This document shows, piece by piece, positions 25,007 through 36,651 of a stretch of DNA of 64,000 nucleotides. The translations under genes and the position numbers were made by a program. The notes below the pieces were generated by a model. That model was not told where the DNA came from, searched no databases, and saw nothing but the letters and a program-made list of their open reading frames with translations. Where the stretch lies: contig NC_061785.1 of assembly GCF_022458985.1 (NCBI RefSeq), forward strand, positions 2,718,204 to 2,782,203. Reading direction: 5' to 3'. How positions within the stretch are numbered: the stretch's first letter is position 1; every line of letters begins with the position of its first letter. Source of the stretch: Mugil cephalus (Eukaryota > Chordata > Actinopteri > Mugiliformes > Mugilidae).

Positions 25007-28000
25007 CTGCCTGGAACATTAACACCAACGCTAACCCCACTGCAGAGTGTCAGGTAAGACACACACACACACACACGCACACACACAACTCGTCCTCATT
25101 CCACGCACACGTCAAGTATTGACAGTCCAAACATGTCCGGGATGAGCCATCCTGTCCACACCGGAAACCCAGCGGAGACACTGGACCCATCTGATCGCTG
25201 TTTACCGTGTAGACACAAAGTTTCAGCTGGACATCTCCCTCCCACATGAGGGCGACAGGGCGACGAGTCATGATCCATGTCCACTTCAGAAGATTCTTTA
25301 AAGGAAACCAGCTCAAGGTGTTTCAGTGATCCACACTTTCCATCCAGAGAAGTCACTTTTTATTTACTGTTTATTGTGTCACGGACCTGACCAAGAATGT
25401 CAGCGTGTGTACGGCAACACAATGACGGGACTGGACGGCAACACAATGACGGGACTGACTCCTGAGTGTCTGCACAGTCTGGATCTGCACATTCTCAATA
25501 TGTTCTCAACTCAATGAGCATTAAAATAGTAACGACAGAATGAGAACTTGTAAAACAGACAGACAAACTACAAACTACAGACTATAAACTACAGACAGAC
25601 TCTCCCTTAAACCGTTAATATCTTTCTACTTGTCCTGTGAAAACAAATCCACTTCGTCATTAACGACTGGAAACAGAATTCACAGGCAACAACTAAATGA
25701 CACTTTAAATCTAGACATGAAGTTTTAAACTGAGGGACGTCCCCTCAGACTCAGAGGCAGGACAGTGACGTAGACCGGCCACTGGAACCACAGACCGGAG
25801 CTGGTGGGCGGTGCAGCTCTATCCATCCATCCATCCGTCCGTTTACAGCGCGCAGGCGTCCTCCGTCTCAGCCGGTGTCCTCCGTCTCTGTCCTCAGAGG
25901 AAGGTGGTGCTGAAGGAGCCGATGAAGGACCAGAAGCAGGAGGCCTACTGGCAGGAGACGGGCCGATGGGGGAGCTACGAGGAGAGCCTCGACCCCCAGG
26001 CCGGGGTGTGGGGAGCCTCACCGATCTCCTACCTCACCTTCAAGAGCCTCGTCCAGCTCAGACGCACCATGAACACAGGTCGGTCTCAAGGCTTATTTAT
26101 TTGTTTGTTAAAAGATTTTCAGGTATAATTATAAAATAATCGTCTTTGTGGCCCGTTTCCTTCCACGTTTCCTCGGAGAAGGCGTGACCATCCTGGGCTC
26201 TGAGGAGCAGACTCTGGCCGGCGCGTTGGAGAAGATGGTCAGCGAGATGGTGAACAAGAAGGAGGTCCGGCCGGGAGACCGTGAGGAGGTGTTGAAGTCT
26301 CTGCTGCGGAGCCACAGGTCAGGGAACCTACGTTTATGCTATTACCCAAATAATCTGATGGAGAGGAGAAGATCTCAGACAACGTAGCCACTGTGTTATT
26401 ATTATCCACCACGTCTCTGACCCACAAACCTCAGCTCCACCAGGCAACGGGTAGTTACCTGAGTCCTGGACAGGTCACCCCACATCACACACCTACATGT
26501 AATATGGACACATATACTAGAGCAATAATGTGGCTCATATAGTAAATATATTAGCTTAGCATAAACACAATCAATAAAAATCAATAATGATAAAAATGTT
26601 CTAGTTTGTAGTCTAACATTTTTTATTTATCATACTAACAGGGATAAGCTGAAATTCTCTTCAAATTTTTCCTTAAATACCAAACTATTCCTTAAAATAA
26701 GGTCCTGAACACATTTTTTTTTGCCTGCAGCCAATCACCTGACCCAGAGAGCCAAGCCCTGACCGACGGGACGGACCTTCAGAGGTTTTCAGTCAAGGAA
26801 CGAGTGAGTTGTCCCTTAAACATTGATAACAATGACAGTGATGACAACATGACGGCGAAGGTTGCAGCTGTCGCCCTCCACAGAATTCTTCGCAGACCTT
26901 GTTCTGACCCATCACTTTAAAAATAAAAAATAAAAGTTTTATTTTTGGATTAGTTCAGAGGATCTTGTTCAGGTCGAGGGACTGGAAATCAGAACATCAA
27001 ACATGATGCATTAGTAGCTGCAACACTCAGATGGAATTTCTTCTACTAATTAGTGAAAAAAATATTTGAAATAAAGATTATTAATTGCAGCCATAAACTA
27101 CTGCTATATAAACAACCTGAACTTATTAACTATGCATGCACTTACAGCTTGTTGCTGCTGTTAGTGTTTCTGGTTATATGATAAACTTCATTTTGTTGCT
27201 CTGCACCTGTAACATGTATAAAGTTTAATCTAACTTTAATAAACAGAAACATGACATGTTAACATGTGTTCATTCTTTGCTCCATTAGAGAGATGAATCT
27301 GACCGTGTTGAGGCCTCCATGGTTTTAGTAGGTGAGTCCCTCTTTCAATGCGACATGTGGCGTATACGTATATGTAGGTGATTCCTGAAGACTCTGATCG
27401 TACCCAGGAGTCTTGGACTTTCTGGAGAGGCCCACGATCGCGTTCCTGCGTCTGAAGGAAGCGGCGGCCCTGGACCCGGCCGTGGAGGTCCCCGTTCGCT
27501 TCGTCTTTGTTCTGGTTGGCCCGAGCAAGACGGACATGGACTACCACGAGACTGGCCGGGCTATGGCAGCGCTGATGGCCGACAAAGTAAGCCGACTGTA
27601 AAGTCTTTGCCCTTTACTCTCTTACACGAGCCAAGATGTGCAGACGTCAATAAGCTTAAAAAAAGAAAGAGAGTCTCAAGTTTCAGTTTACAGTCAAACA
27701 ATTAACATACCCTGGTACAACGATTCAAGGTGTTTATTATCAGGTGCATGGGTTATGCCATGCAATTAAATTCTTACCTTGTAACTTTCCTATAACCTGC
27801 AGATAAAAATTGGAAAAAAATGGATGTAAAAGTGTGTCTTTATATGTGCATCATGCGAAAATAAAGTGAAAGCAATACAACAATTTGAGTTTATAGTGAG
27901 TTAACTTATTTATCATTCCATTCTGTGCAGTAATGTAGTTCTCATTACTGCTCTTAAAAGGAGTACTCCTACTAGAGTCATGATATTCAACCTCTACCAC

Positions 28001-29405
28001 TTCCACACTTTAAGTTGGTTGTACTTTTTTTTCCTGTCAAACTGTAACTAATTAATTACTTAAGCCTGGTGCAGCAACTGTAAATATTTCTGTACATTTA
28101 ATATATTTATTCTTATATGTTCTGTTTTTATTATTCTACCTGCACAGTTAAGGTTCAGAAACATGGAGGCATGTGGTGAGGTGGGGTGAGGTGGGGGTGG
28201 GGGGCGAGTCTGGGAGGAGTCGCAGCATTGAAGGGAGGGGGTAGAGGACGGTGGAGGACGGTGGACGACGCCGTTGTCGAGCTCCTGCTGGAGCCTAGTG
28301 TCTGCTCCTTCCTTTCTCTTTTTAGGAGAGAGAGGATCCGACATCTGCTTCTTTATTTATGTATTTAATCAACCCCATAAACGTCGAGTGTAGCATGTTT
28401 GCTACATGAGGCTGAGTCTTCATACTTTATATTATCAAATATGATGCAGGAGTCTCAGTCAGTTACCGATAATTTAATTGAACAGAATTTTAGAATAATA
28501 AAAAGGAAATTTAAAATATAGACTGATTATTAGGTTTACTTCCTTGTTTACTTCCAGGTTTACTTCATTACTTCCTTGTTTTCTTGCCGGTTTACTTCCT
28601 TCTTTACTTCCTAACTTCCTCCTTTGCTTCCTTGTTTACTTCTGGTTTACTTCCTTGTTTACTTCCAGGTTTACCACTTTGTTTTCTTGCGGGTTTACTT
28701 CCCCCTTTACTTCAAGCTTTCTTCCTCCTTTTCTTCCTTCTTTATTTCCAGGTTTACGTCTTTACTTCCTTGTTTACTTCTTCCTTTACTTTCCTTACTT
28801 CCACGTGTACTTCCTTACTTCCGTGTTTACTTCTGGGTTTTCTTCCTTACTTATATAAGTACACAGTGCCTGAAAAGGTCAAGGCTGAAGTCTTAGCTTA
28901 TTGTGCCTTCTTACTATAATACAGTTTTGTCAACTACTTTTCATAAGAAAGGAACAAAAATTGATGAAAACAACCAGAAACTTGCTCACAAAGGTTCCAA
29001 GACAGTTCATGAATACCACTTTGTTTATTATTATACACCTTTTACTGTTGTGCATCTTTGTTTTGTGTTTTTTTTTTAACATGTAAATCCTTCTTAGCTG
29101 ATATTTACTTAAACTGACCTGAAACATCTTTTGGAAATTCATTAACTTAAAGAAATAGTGATGAGATTCTGAACTGATGCCCCCTCTGCCCCAGGTATTC
29201 AATCAGGCAGCGTTTCAAGCGAAGACTGCCCGGGAGCTGACGGACGCCGTGGCCGACTTCATGGACTGCAGCATCGTCATTCCTCCCACCGAGATCCAGA
29301 ACGAATCGATGCTCAGCAACATCATGAGCTTCCAGAAGAAACTACTGCAGGACAGGATGCAGTCCTCTGACCCTGCCGACCGCCTGGACTCCAAACCTCG
29401 GAGGG
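25007..29405 (+). other. slc4a1 cytoplasmic-domain exons: coordinates
   Basis: Exons read as 25007-25053 (enters with two bases of a split codon, then [15 protein letters not shown]), 25898-26078, 26182-26317, 26731-26803, 27289-27331, 27408-27586 and 29195-29405. Each ends at a GT donor, starts after an AG acceptor and joins its neighbour in frame. The exon at 25898 encodes [20 protein letters not shown], aligning with human [20 protein letters not shown]. The Met at 25919 sits where the human kidney isoform starts (Met66). Between 22688 and 25006 no exon with a good donor, a start codon and the needed phase was found, so the true N-terminus is open. Introns contain a TTTACTTCC tandem region near 28535-28860. 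Confidence 0.85.
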
Positions 29406-32400
29406 GTGAGAATCACATGCAACAAAACAAATAAAAAAAAAAGCAATTTCAGTCAGACAAAAATACAATTATATAATCTCCATCTAGTCTCAATCTCCAC
29501 CGGACCTCCTCCTGATGACCCCCTCTCACGCACCGGTCGACCTTTCGGTGGGATGATTCGAGACATAAAGAGACGCTACCAGTTCTACAAGAGCGACATC
29601 ACCGACGCCCTCAACGCCCAGGTGGTCGCCGCCATCATCTTCATCTACTTTGCTGCTCTGTCTCCTGCCATCACTTTTGGAGGACTCCTAGGTCTGTGCG
29701 GCTGTGTCTGTTTTTTACATTTTGCACACATGAAAAAAACTCAACAGGTTCTCTGAATGTCTTTTAAATCTTTGCAGCTGATAAGGTGGAAAACATGATG
29801 GGCGTCCCAGAGCTCCTCATTTCCACCAGCATTCAGGGGATCATCTTCTGCTTCGTTGCTGCCCAGCCCGTCCTGGTCATCGGTTTCTCTGGACCTTTGT
29901 TGGTGTTCGAGGAGGCCTTCTTCGCTGTGAGTTAAAGAGAAACGTTTTTGTTTTCGTTTAGAGATCATCACATTCAACTCATCCCCACTTCCCTTCATCT
30001 AGTTCTGCAAGTCCCAAGACATTGAGTACATTGTAGGGAGAGTGTGGGTCGGAGTGTGGCTGGTCATCATTGTCGTGATCATTGTGGCCTGCGAGGGAAG
30101 CTTCTTGGTTCGCTTCATCTCACGCTTCACCCAGGAAATCTTCTCCATCCTCATTTCCCTCATCTTCATCTATGAAACCTTCGCCAAGCTGGGGAGGGTA
30201 AACCACCTCCGTCCATTTCCATTTGTTGAAATGAAATCTGATTCTTATCCGAGATACACGATGAGTCTTTATGTTCTCTTTAGACCTTCAAGACACATCC
30301 GCTTATTCTAAATTATGATCACCTAAATGCAACAGTGGAAAATCCCTGGAACCCACGAGTGATAGAGACCATCGACTATGACAACGCCACCGGCAACGCG
30401 ACTGTTAACATCACCACTATTAAGCCGCCGTACCCCAACACAGCTCTGCTCTCCATGTGCCTCATGCTGGGCTGCTTCTTCATTGCTTTCTTTTTGCGTC
30501 AGTTTAAGAACGGGACATTTCTTCCCGGAAAGGTGAGTTTCGTGTTTCTCAGTCCATTTAACATCAATATACTCAGTTTAAATTCCTATTATTAATTGAA
30601 CCGGGTTGTTTTTGTTATTATTTCTGTCTATATCTGTGCTCACTAGGTCAGACGCCTGCTTGGTGACTTCGGCGTACCTATTGCCATTTTCCTCATGGTT
30701 GTGGTGGACTACAACATCGAAGATACCTACACTCAGGTTGGCCTGTGACTCTGAGTTCACAGTTGGATTTTTTTAGTTGGACACTTTGTTCCTTATCACT
30801 TCCTTGAACGTGATTGGCCATTTTTGACTACTTTTGGGTTTACCTTTATATTTCATTTTAAAAGGTCTTCACCTTATTCCTTGATTGGTTTCTGGTCTAG
30901 GTGGGTGCTACATGTTTAAGCAACATCCATATGAATGAATGCCAGGTCCAAACGCTTCTTAGTCTGAAATCCTACATGCATTGTTGCACAATTTATCAAA
31001 CGTTCTGAAGCACAATTAGATCTATTTCCACATTGTTTAAAGATACAAGAGCTTGCGTCAGCATAAGGTCGAATTGGTCTTGGTCCATTTACAAGTTCAG
31101 TAAATATCATTTTCTCAACAGAAACTGGTTGTACCCAAAGGTCTCATGGTGTCCAACCCGTCCAAAAGAGGCTGGCTCATCAACCCCTTCGGAGAGCACC
31201 AGCCTTTCCCAGTGTGGTTGATGTTTGCGTGCTGCGTCCCGGCCATGCTCGTCTTCATTCTCATCTTCCTGGAGTCTCAGATCACAACGTGAGTCACTTA
31301 CCGCACTCTCATCCCAGGAAACATCACCTTCACTTCAACAGATAAAGCTGAATTTAATATCTTTGACCAGTTTGATTGTGAGCAAACCTGAGAGGAAGAT
31401 GGTCAAGGGCTCCGGGTTCCACTTCGACTTGCTGGTTTTGGTCGGCATGGGAGGGCTCAGTGCGATATTTGGCGTGCCATGGCTCAGCGCTGCCACGGTG
31501 CGATCTGTCACCCACGCCAACGCACTCACCGTCATGAGCAAGGGCCCAAAACCGGTGATAGAGAAAGTGATCGAGCAGAGAATCAGTGGCATTGTGGTGG
31601 CCTTGCTTGTCGGTAGGTGCTAGATTTTGAATTTGCACGTAAAGCTGATTAATGCGGTTTTTCACCTGAATGTCTGTTTGTGCCGAAAGGTCTGTCTATT
31701 CTGATGGAGCCGATCCTGAAGATGATTCCCATGTCGGCTTTGTTCGGGATCTTCCTTTACATGGGAGTCACGTCGCTAAATGGAATCCAGCTGTGGGATC
31801 GTATTCTGCTTCTATTCATTCCCAAGAAATACCACCCTGATGAACCATATGCCACTAGAGTAAGAGTCGCATGTGATATCTTTAGAGCGTTTTCATCGTT
31901 TTCATGGCCGCCAGGTTGGAGGCACTTGGCATGCAAAGTGCACAGACTGAAGTTGATTGTGGGAAATGGTGAATTACTGCCATGTTTTTGGCTGTACCAA
32001 TCAGGCAGACTGTGAAAAACATTTGGAATTTTATAGACGTAGAAGTTATCAGAGGAAAAGAGGCGTGCATGGAAAGTTTGGACAACATCCAAATTTGTTC
32101 GGCCCATTTTTTGTCAGATAATGAAATGTTGATGCAGTGGCTCTTAACTAATTTTCTAATGTAATGATAATAATGTAATTCATATCAAGCTACAGCATGT
32201 GGCATTACTTGCCCTTTGTTTGCCTTTCTTGTCCAACATGGCGACTTCTGGATTGATGACGCCTCCTGAAAACCATTTATTGTTTCACTTGATGCTAAGT
32301 TTTGACCATCAGCTCAAATGTGTTGGCGAGACCTAAAAGCCCAGAACTTGTATCAGCATTCAGACAATGTCAGGACCAACTTTAGCTTCAGTCATTAAGT

Positions 32401-33341
32401 CATTTCACACAAACATGCAAACTTTATGGTGGTGCAAGAGGAAGAACAGTTCTATTCAATTTGACTTATGCAGCATTAATAATAATTCAGATTGTCTCAA
32501 GACTATTTCAAGAACCCAGAGCCAGAAACCCCCTGAGAAAGCACTAAGTAAGTGATGGTTGTAAGAAAAACACCCTTTTAACAACAAGTAAAGTTGAGCA
32601 GGACCTTAAGAGAGGACACGCAGCTAATAACAAGCTAAACGATACTTGCACACGATGCATGAGTAGTAAGAGAGAAGAAATTAGAGGACGCTGCTCTTCT
32701 CTTAGCTGCCTTCAACTGGTGCAAAAAATAATAAAATAACTCGCACTAAGAAATGAGAGCGCACCATTGAACTTGACATTTAGCTGAGATGCTAACTGTT
32801 AGTGAGTGTGGCAGGGCTTTGACTAACAGGGCTAGGCTAACACAATAACAACACCAACATGCTAGCGACAGTTCTTCCTGTACAGCTGAGCTGGGATTTA
32901 CATTATATAAATAGTGAGTTCTGTTTCAGCAATGCAAGAACATGCATATAAGGGCCTTTCTAATTTGTATATATCTGGAACGCAGGTGAGCACAGGACGA
33001 ATGCACTTGTTCACAGCCATCCAGGTTGTGTGTCTGGCAGTTCTGTGGATCGTCAAGTCCAGTCCGGTGTCCCTCGCTCTGCCCTTCATCCTCATCCTCA
33101 CCATTCCTCTACGGATGTTTATGACCGGACGTCTCTTCACCGAAATGGAGATGAAATGCGTAAGTGGCGCCAGTGAGCGTGGAAATACAATATGCATGAT
33201 AACGTGTCTGCAGTAAGTAGTATTCACTGTTATTTTTCTTGTTCTGTGCTTGTTTTTTAGTTGGATGCTGATGATGCCAAGGTGACGTTTGAGGAGGAGC
33301 CTGGTCAGGACGTATACTGTGAATCTCAGATGCCGCTGTAG
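25007..33341 (+). CDS. slc4a1: Band 3 anion exchanger (AE1), slc4a1; start-codon exon not identified
   Basis: AE1 swaps chloride for bicarbonate across the red-cell membrane and anchors the membrane skeleton. Seventeen coding exons with consistent phases give 862 residues from the first recognised codon to the stop at 33339-33341 (human AE1 is 911). The cytoplasmic domain (about residues 1-300) and a multispanning exchanger domain (about 310-840) are both clear. Conserved landmarks include [49 protein letters not shown] (human Glu681), [36 protein letters not shown] (human Lys851) and the C-terminal LDADD carbonic-anhydrase-binding motif. The nearest relatives are SLC4A2/A3, but the length, the LDADDAK tail and the position next to ubtf favour SLC4A1. 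Teleosts may have two copies; a or b is not decided. Confidence 0.93.
28535..28860 (+). repeat. TTTACTTCC-type degenerate tandem repeat in an slc4a1 intron
   Basis: About 325 bases of pyrimidine-rich, imperfect repetitions of TTTACTTCCTTG and TTTACTTCCAGG. It lies in the intron before the exon at 29195. The overlapping open frames (rich in Phe, Leu, Ser and Pro) come from the repeat and are not genes. Confidence 0.8.
30870..30970. mobile_element. Fragment of the Tc1-like family inside an slc4a1 intron
   Basis: TCTGGTCTAGGTGGGTGCTA followed by 'AAGCAACATCCATATGAATG' and 'CAGGTCCAAACG' matches the internal part of the Tc1-like copies at 45950-46040 and 14150-14210. The ends are missing. It lies between the exons ending at 30736 and starting at 31122. 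Confidence 0.6.
31930..32135 (+). pseudogene. THAP-domain relic in an slc4a1 intron
   Basis: One frame reads [20 protein letters not shown] then RRSYQRKRG; after a shift a second frame reads [20 protein letters not shown]. Together they show the C-x4-C start and the C-x2-H end (ICSAHF) of a THAP zinc finger, a DNA-binding domain of P-element and Harbinger-related genes. The frame is broken and no start or continuation is evident, so this is a decayed insertion. It is not an exon of slc4a1, because the flanking exons join in frame without it. Confidence 0.5.
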
Positions 33342-34045
33342 ACGTCTCACATGACAGCTGCCGGCATTTTTAAGTTATTTATTTTATATGTGGCTCAGAT
33401 TCGTGCCATTTTAAATTACCTATGAGCACAAACATGTTTAAGTGTTTTCGTTTTCATTAAAACCTCAAATGTGGATTATTTGAATACCATTAATATCTTA
33501 AATGCTCAAACATTCCTGAAGAATTTATAGTATTTAAATGTTTCTCAGGTAAGTCTGTTGCAGTGCTGAAGCAAAGAAATATTCCCAATTGTTGTTTTTG
33601 TTTTGTTTGTTTTTATTTTTTTTGTTTTTTTTTAGAAGAAAGAAAGACCCAAAAATGCAAGTGCTTTGCAAATCTTAAAGAAAAGGCACTAATATGTAAA
33701 ATAAAATATATATGCAAGCTCTGAACATTGAGTGGAAAATAGTATCAATTAAAATCCTAAATTGAATAAATATGTGCAGCTGAAGTCACTGAGCCTCTTG
33801 CTGCAAGTAAAAGCCGACTCCGGATGAAGTAATATGTGATTTCTAAGGCACAGATGAAGGAAATGTGCAGGTTTTTTTTTTTTTTTTTAGCAAACGTGAT
33901 CAAAGTGGTAACACTGGAGAGCCAATGGACAACGCCACTATGTAGCAATGCAAGGAGAGACAAAATGCTGTAGTCGACATTTTAGTGTGTGCTGTGTTAC
34001 TGTCATCTTGTCATCTCTATGAATAATAAAACAAAACTACCTTCT
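33342..34045 (+). other. slc4a1 3' UTR
   Basis: The untranslated tail follows the stop at 33339-33341. The best polyadenylation signal seen is AATAAA at 34025-34030; earlier weaker candidates (AATAAA near 33766, ATTAAA near 33457) could give shorter forms. The sequence is AT-rich and has no coding potential. Confidence 0.55.
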
Positions 34046-34734
34046 AACACACTGAGTTTCCTGTCAAAAATGAATGAGGGATTCACTTCTCACTTCATAT
34101 CTGTACGAATGGGCAGTTTGTAAAGGAGGGGTCAAATTAAATGACTGTTAATGCACCATATTTTCAATTTAAAATCACATTCTAATGCAGAAAGTTGGAC
34201 AAAAGACTGGTTAGTCCATTGGGCTTAACGTTGTACAGGGTCAGTGAGTATTTATAGCTCTACAGGCGTTATATTCTCACTAAAGTGAACCATGTCTATT
34301 GCAGAAGTTCTCTGATTACTCTGTGATGTCAGGGTACATCAGAGATGGGCAGCAGGTGGAGCAGAGGCACCTGGTGGAGGAACCAGGCCCAGAAAGATCT
34401 TTGATTATTTATTAAATCATTTGAGATTAAGTAATTCGGTAATTCAGACTGTATTCTACTGGTAATAGTAAATGGTAAGTGTTCTTGTTTTTACAGTCGC
34501 CCCTATTGTCTCCCACAAGCACCAAATCAACATCAAAGTCAAGAAATCAACTAATATTGCAGATATGTTCGTACTTATTATAATGTATAATTAAAGAATA
34601 CTTATTTTTACACTTACATATCCTAAATTAGAAGTGTAACACATAAAACTTTTCACAGACACACATGTTTAATACAGCCTCATATATATCACCAGTCTTC
34701 CATTTACACAGTTATTACTGTTGCTACTATTTAT

Positions 34735-34838
34735 ATTAATTTTACCGCATGAATAAAGTATTTTTCTATTCTATTCTATTCTATTCTATTCTATTCTATT
34801 CTATTCTATTCTATTCTATTCTATTCTATTCTATTCTA
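34735..34838 (+). repeat. (CTATT)n array attached to a LINE-like tail
   Basis: 'GCATGAATAAAGTATTTTTC' is followed by about 15 copies of the pentamer CTATT (34766-34838). Teleost L2/Rex1-type LINEs end in AATAAAGTAT... followed by short tandem units, so the array probably grew from such a tail. It lies between slc4a1 and ubtfl, about 440 bases before the ubtfl start codon. Confidence 0.8.
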
Positions 34839-34899
34839 CGTACATACTCCGTGTCAGCAGGGGGCGCCCGCTCCCTTATAACATAAAGGGGTTCTTAAA

Positions 34900-35281
34900 A
34901 TAAACCACAGAAGAAGCTCATCGGCCGCCTTTTGATGACGCAAACACTTTTCTCGCTTCTGATTGGCTGCTCTCGCGCTAGAGTATTAGTTCAAGAGTCC
35001 AACCACACGTGTGTTTCTCGGTTGTTTTGCGTGTTTATTTATTTATTTTTTTTTAGTTTATTTTAGGTAAGGTTACCGGTAACCATGACAACTAGTACAT
35101 TTATGGTTGGACGGCGTTTATTTAATTTTTTAGCGAAGTTCCAAAGGTCGGCTAACTAGCTAGCCGGCTAACTCTTCTGCGGCTGTTTCCTGAAATCTCC
35201 CACGTTACAGTAGATTGTTGTTGTTGTTGTTTTTACGTCCCGCTGCGGATCCAAAAACCTCCTGAGATATTCATCGGAGCG
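34900..35281 (+). promoter_or_regulatory. ubtfl promoter and 5' UTR
   Basis: The region upstream of the ATG at 35282 has a CRE-like TGACGCAA at 34936-34943, an inverted CCAAT box (ATTGG) at 34962-34966 and CpG-containing sequence (CTCTCGCGCTAG). There is no TATA box near the predicted start. This is the look of a housekeeping promoter. The start site is not fixed. Confidence 0.4.
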
Positions 35282-36619
35282 ATGGGGACTGAAGAATCTG
35301 GTGGGTACACGACAATTAAGTCTCCAAAAGATAAACTTTCTGCTTTATTAATGTGAATGTTGTGAACTGAGCATGTGCTATTTGTTTTTACTCCAGTCTG
35401 GACCAAAGCGAACCTGCAGAAGCTTTTAGCTGCCATCAAAACCAACATCCCGGAGAATGAGAGGAAGAGCATTTACACCAAGTCTATGAAAACTATTGAC
35501 TGGAAGAAGGTGTCTTTTCCTCCACACTCACCTGAAGCCTGCAGAGACAAGTGGATTACGATTCTACAGAAAGTGAGTAACACATACAGATAAATAACCA
35601 AATATTTATATATATGTGTGTGTGTGTGCGTAAAACAAAGTGTCCTCTAATTTCCAGATCTAATGTTTACATTTATACATCTGGTTAAATTCAAAATAGT
35701 GCAACTAATGTACAAAGTGGAGACCAATGTATTACCAGGAAATATAAAGGCAATGTTTATAGAAAGAGAGGGAGGATATAACCTAGAATAGAAAAATACT
35801 AATACAAACACACACAGACATCAACATAACACACCAACAAAATCACCAGAATCTACAGCGCAAGAACAAAATGTAGATATGTGTGGAGGTATATATATAT
35901 ATATATATATATATATGAGTTGTACTAGCATGTTAATATGAATTACTGTATGAAAACTATGTACAGTTGAACAGTTTACAAATCGGTATTAAAGCATTTA
36001 AAAGGTGGCGTTGGACAGTCTGATGGACTTCCTCCTGTCTCAAACTCCACCATCATCCCGATCCCCTAGAAGTCCCCCGTCTCAGGATTAAATGACTACA
36101 GACCAGTCGCCCTGCCGTCTGTGGTCATGAAGTCCTTTAAACGTCTGGTGTTAATCCCACCTGAAGGACATCACTGACCCCCTGCTAGACCTCCTGCAGT
36201 TTGCTTACGGGCCAAACAGATCCGTGGCTCTGCACTACATCCTGTACCACCTGGACTCTGCAGGGACCTACGCACGGGTTCTGTTTGTGGACTTCAGCTC
36301 CACGCTCCACGGGTGTGTTCTCTCCCCACTGCTCTTCTCCCTCTACGTTAATGACTGAACCTCTGGGGACCCGTCTGTGAAACTCGCCACCCTCATTGGA
36401 CTCATCCAGGACGACGGGGACGAGTCTGCAGACAGAGGGGAAGTGGATCAGCTGGTTCTCTGGTGCAGTCAGAACCACCCGGAGCTAAACCCGCTCAAGA
36501 CTGTGGAGATGAAAGTGGACTCTGCTCATAGTGTCGTGTTTTATTTTGTTGCACCATCGAGCAAAGTGACCGGAGTCAAATTCCTTGTATGTGTTCACAT
36601 AATGATAAATTCATCCACT

Positions 36620-36651
<32 letters not shown>

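Larger units (their letters stand above)
29488..33341 (+). other. slc4a1 membrane-domain exons: coordinates and loop features
   Basis: Exons: 29488-29691, 29778-29926, 30003-30197, 30284-30532, 30647-30736, 31122-31288, 31371-31612, 31690-31859, 32986-33159 and 33261-33341. All phases fit. Exon 30284-30532 encodes the third exofacial loop with four N-glycosylation sequons (NAT, NAT, NAT and NIT, about residues 487, 506, 510 and 514). The next loop, where human AE1 carries its single sugar, reads SNPSKRGW and its only NxS is the non-acceptor NPS. The protein ends [10 protein letters not shown], in place of the DEYDEVAMPV of human AE1, so the Tyr is kept and the acidic residues around it differ. 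Confidence 0.88.

Noticed and set aside
28544..28919. Phe/Leu-rich open frames in three frames
   Set aside because: All derive from the TTTACTTCC tandem repeat inside an slc4a1 intron.
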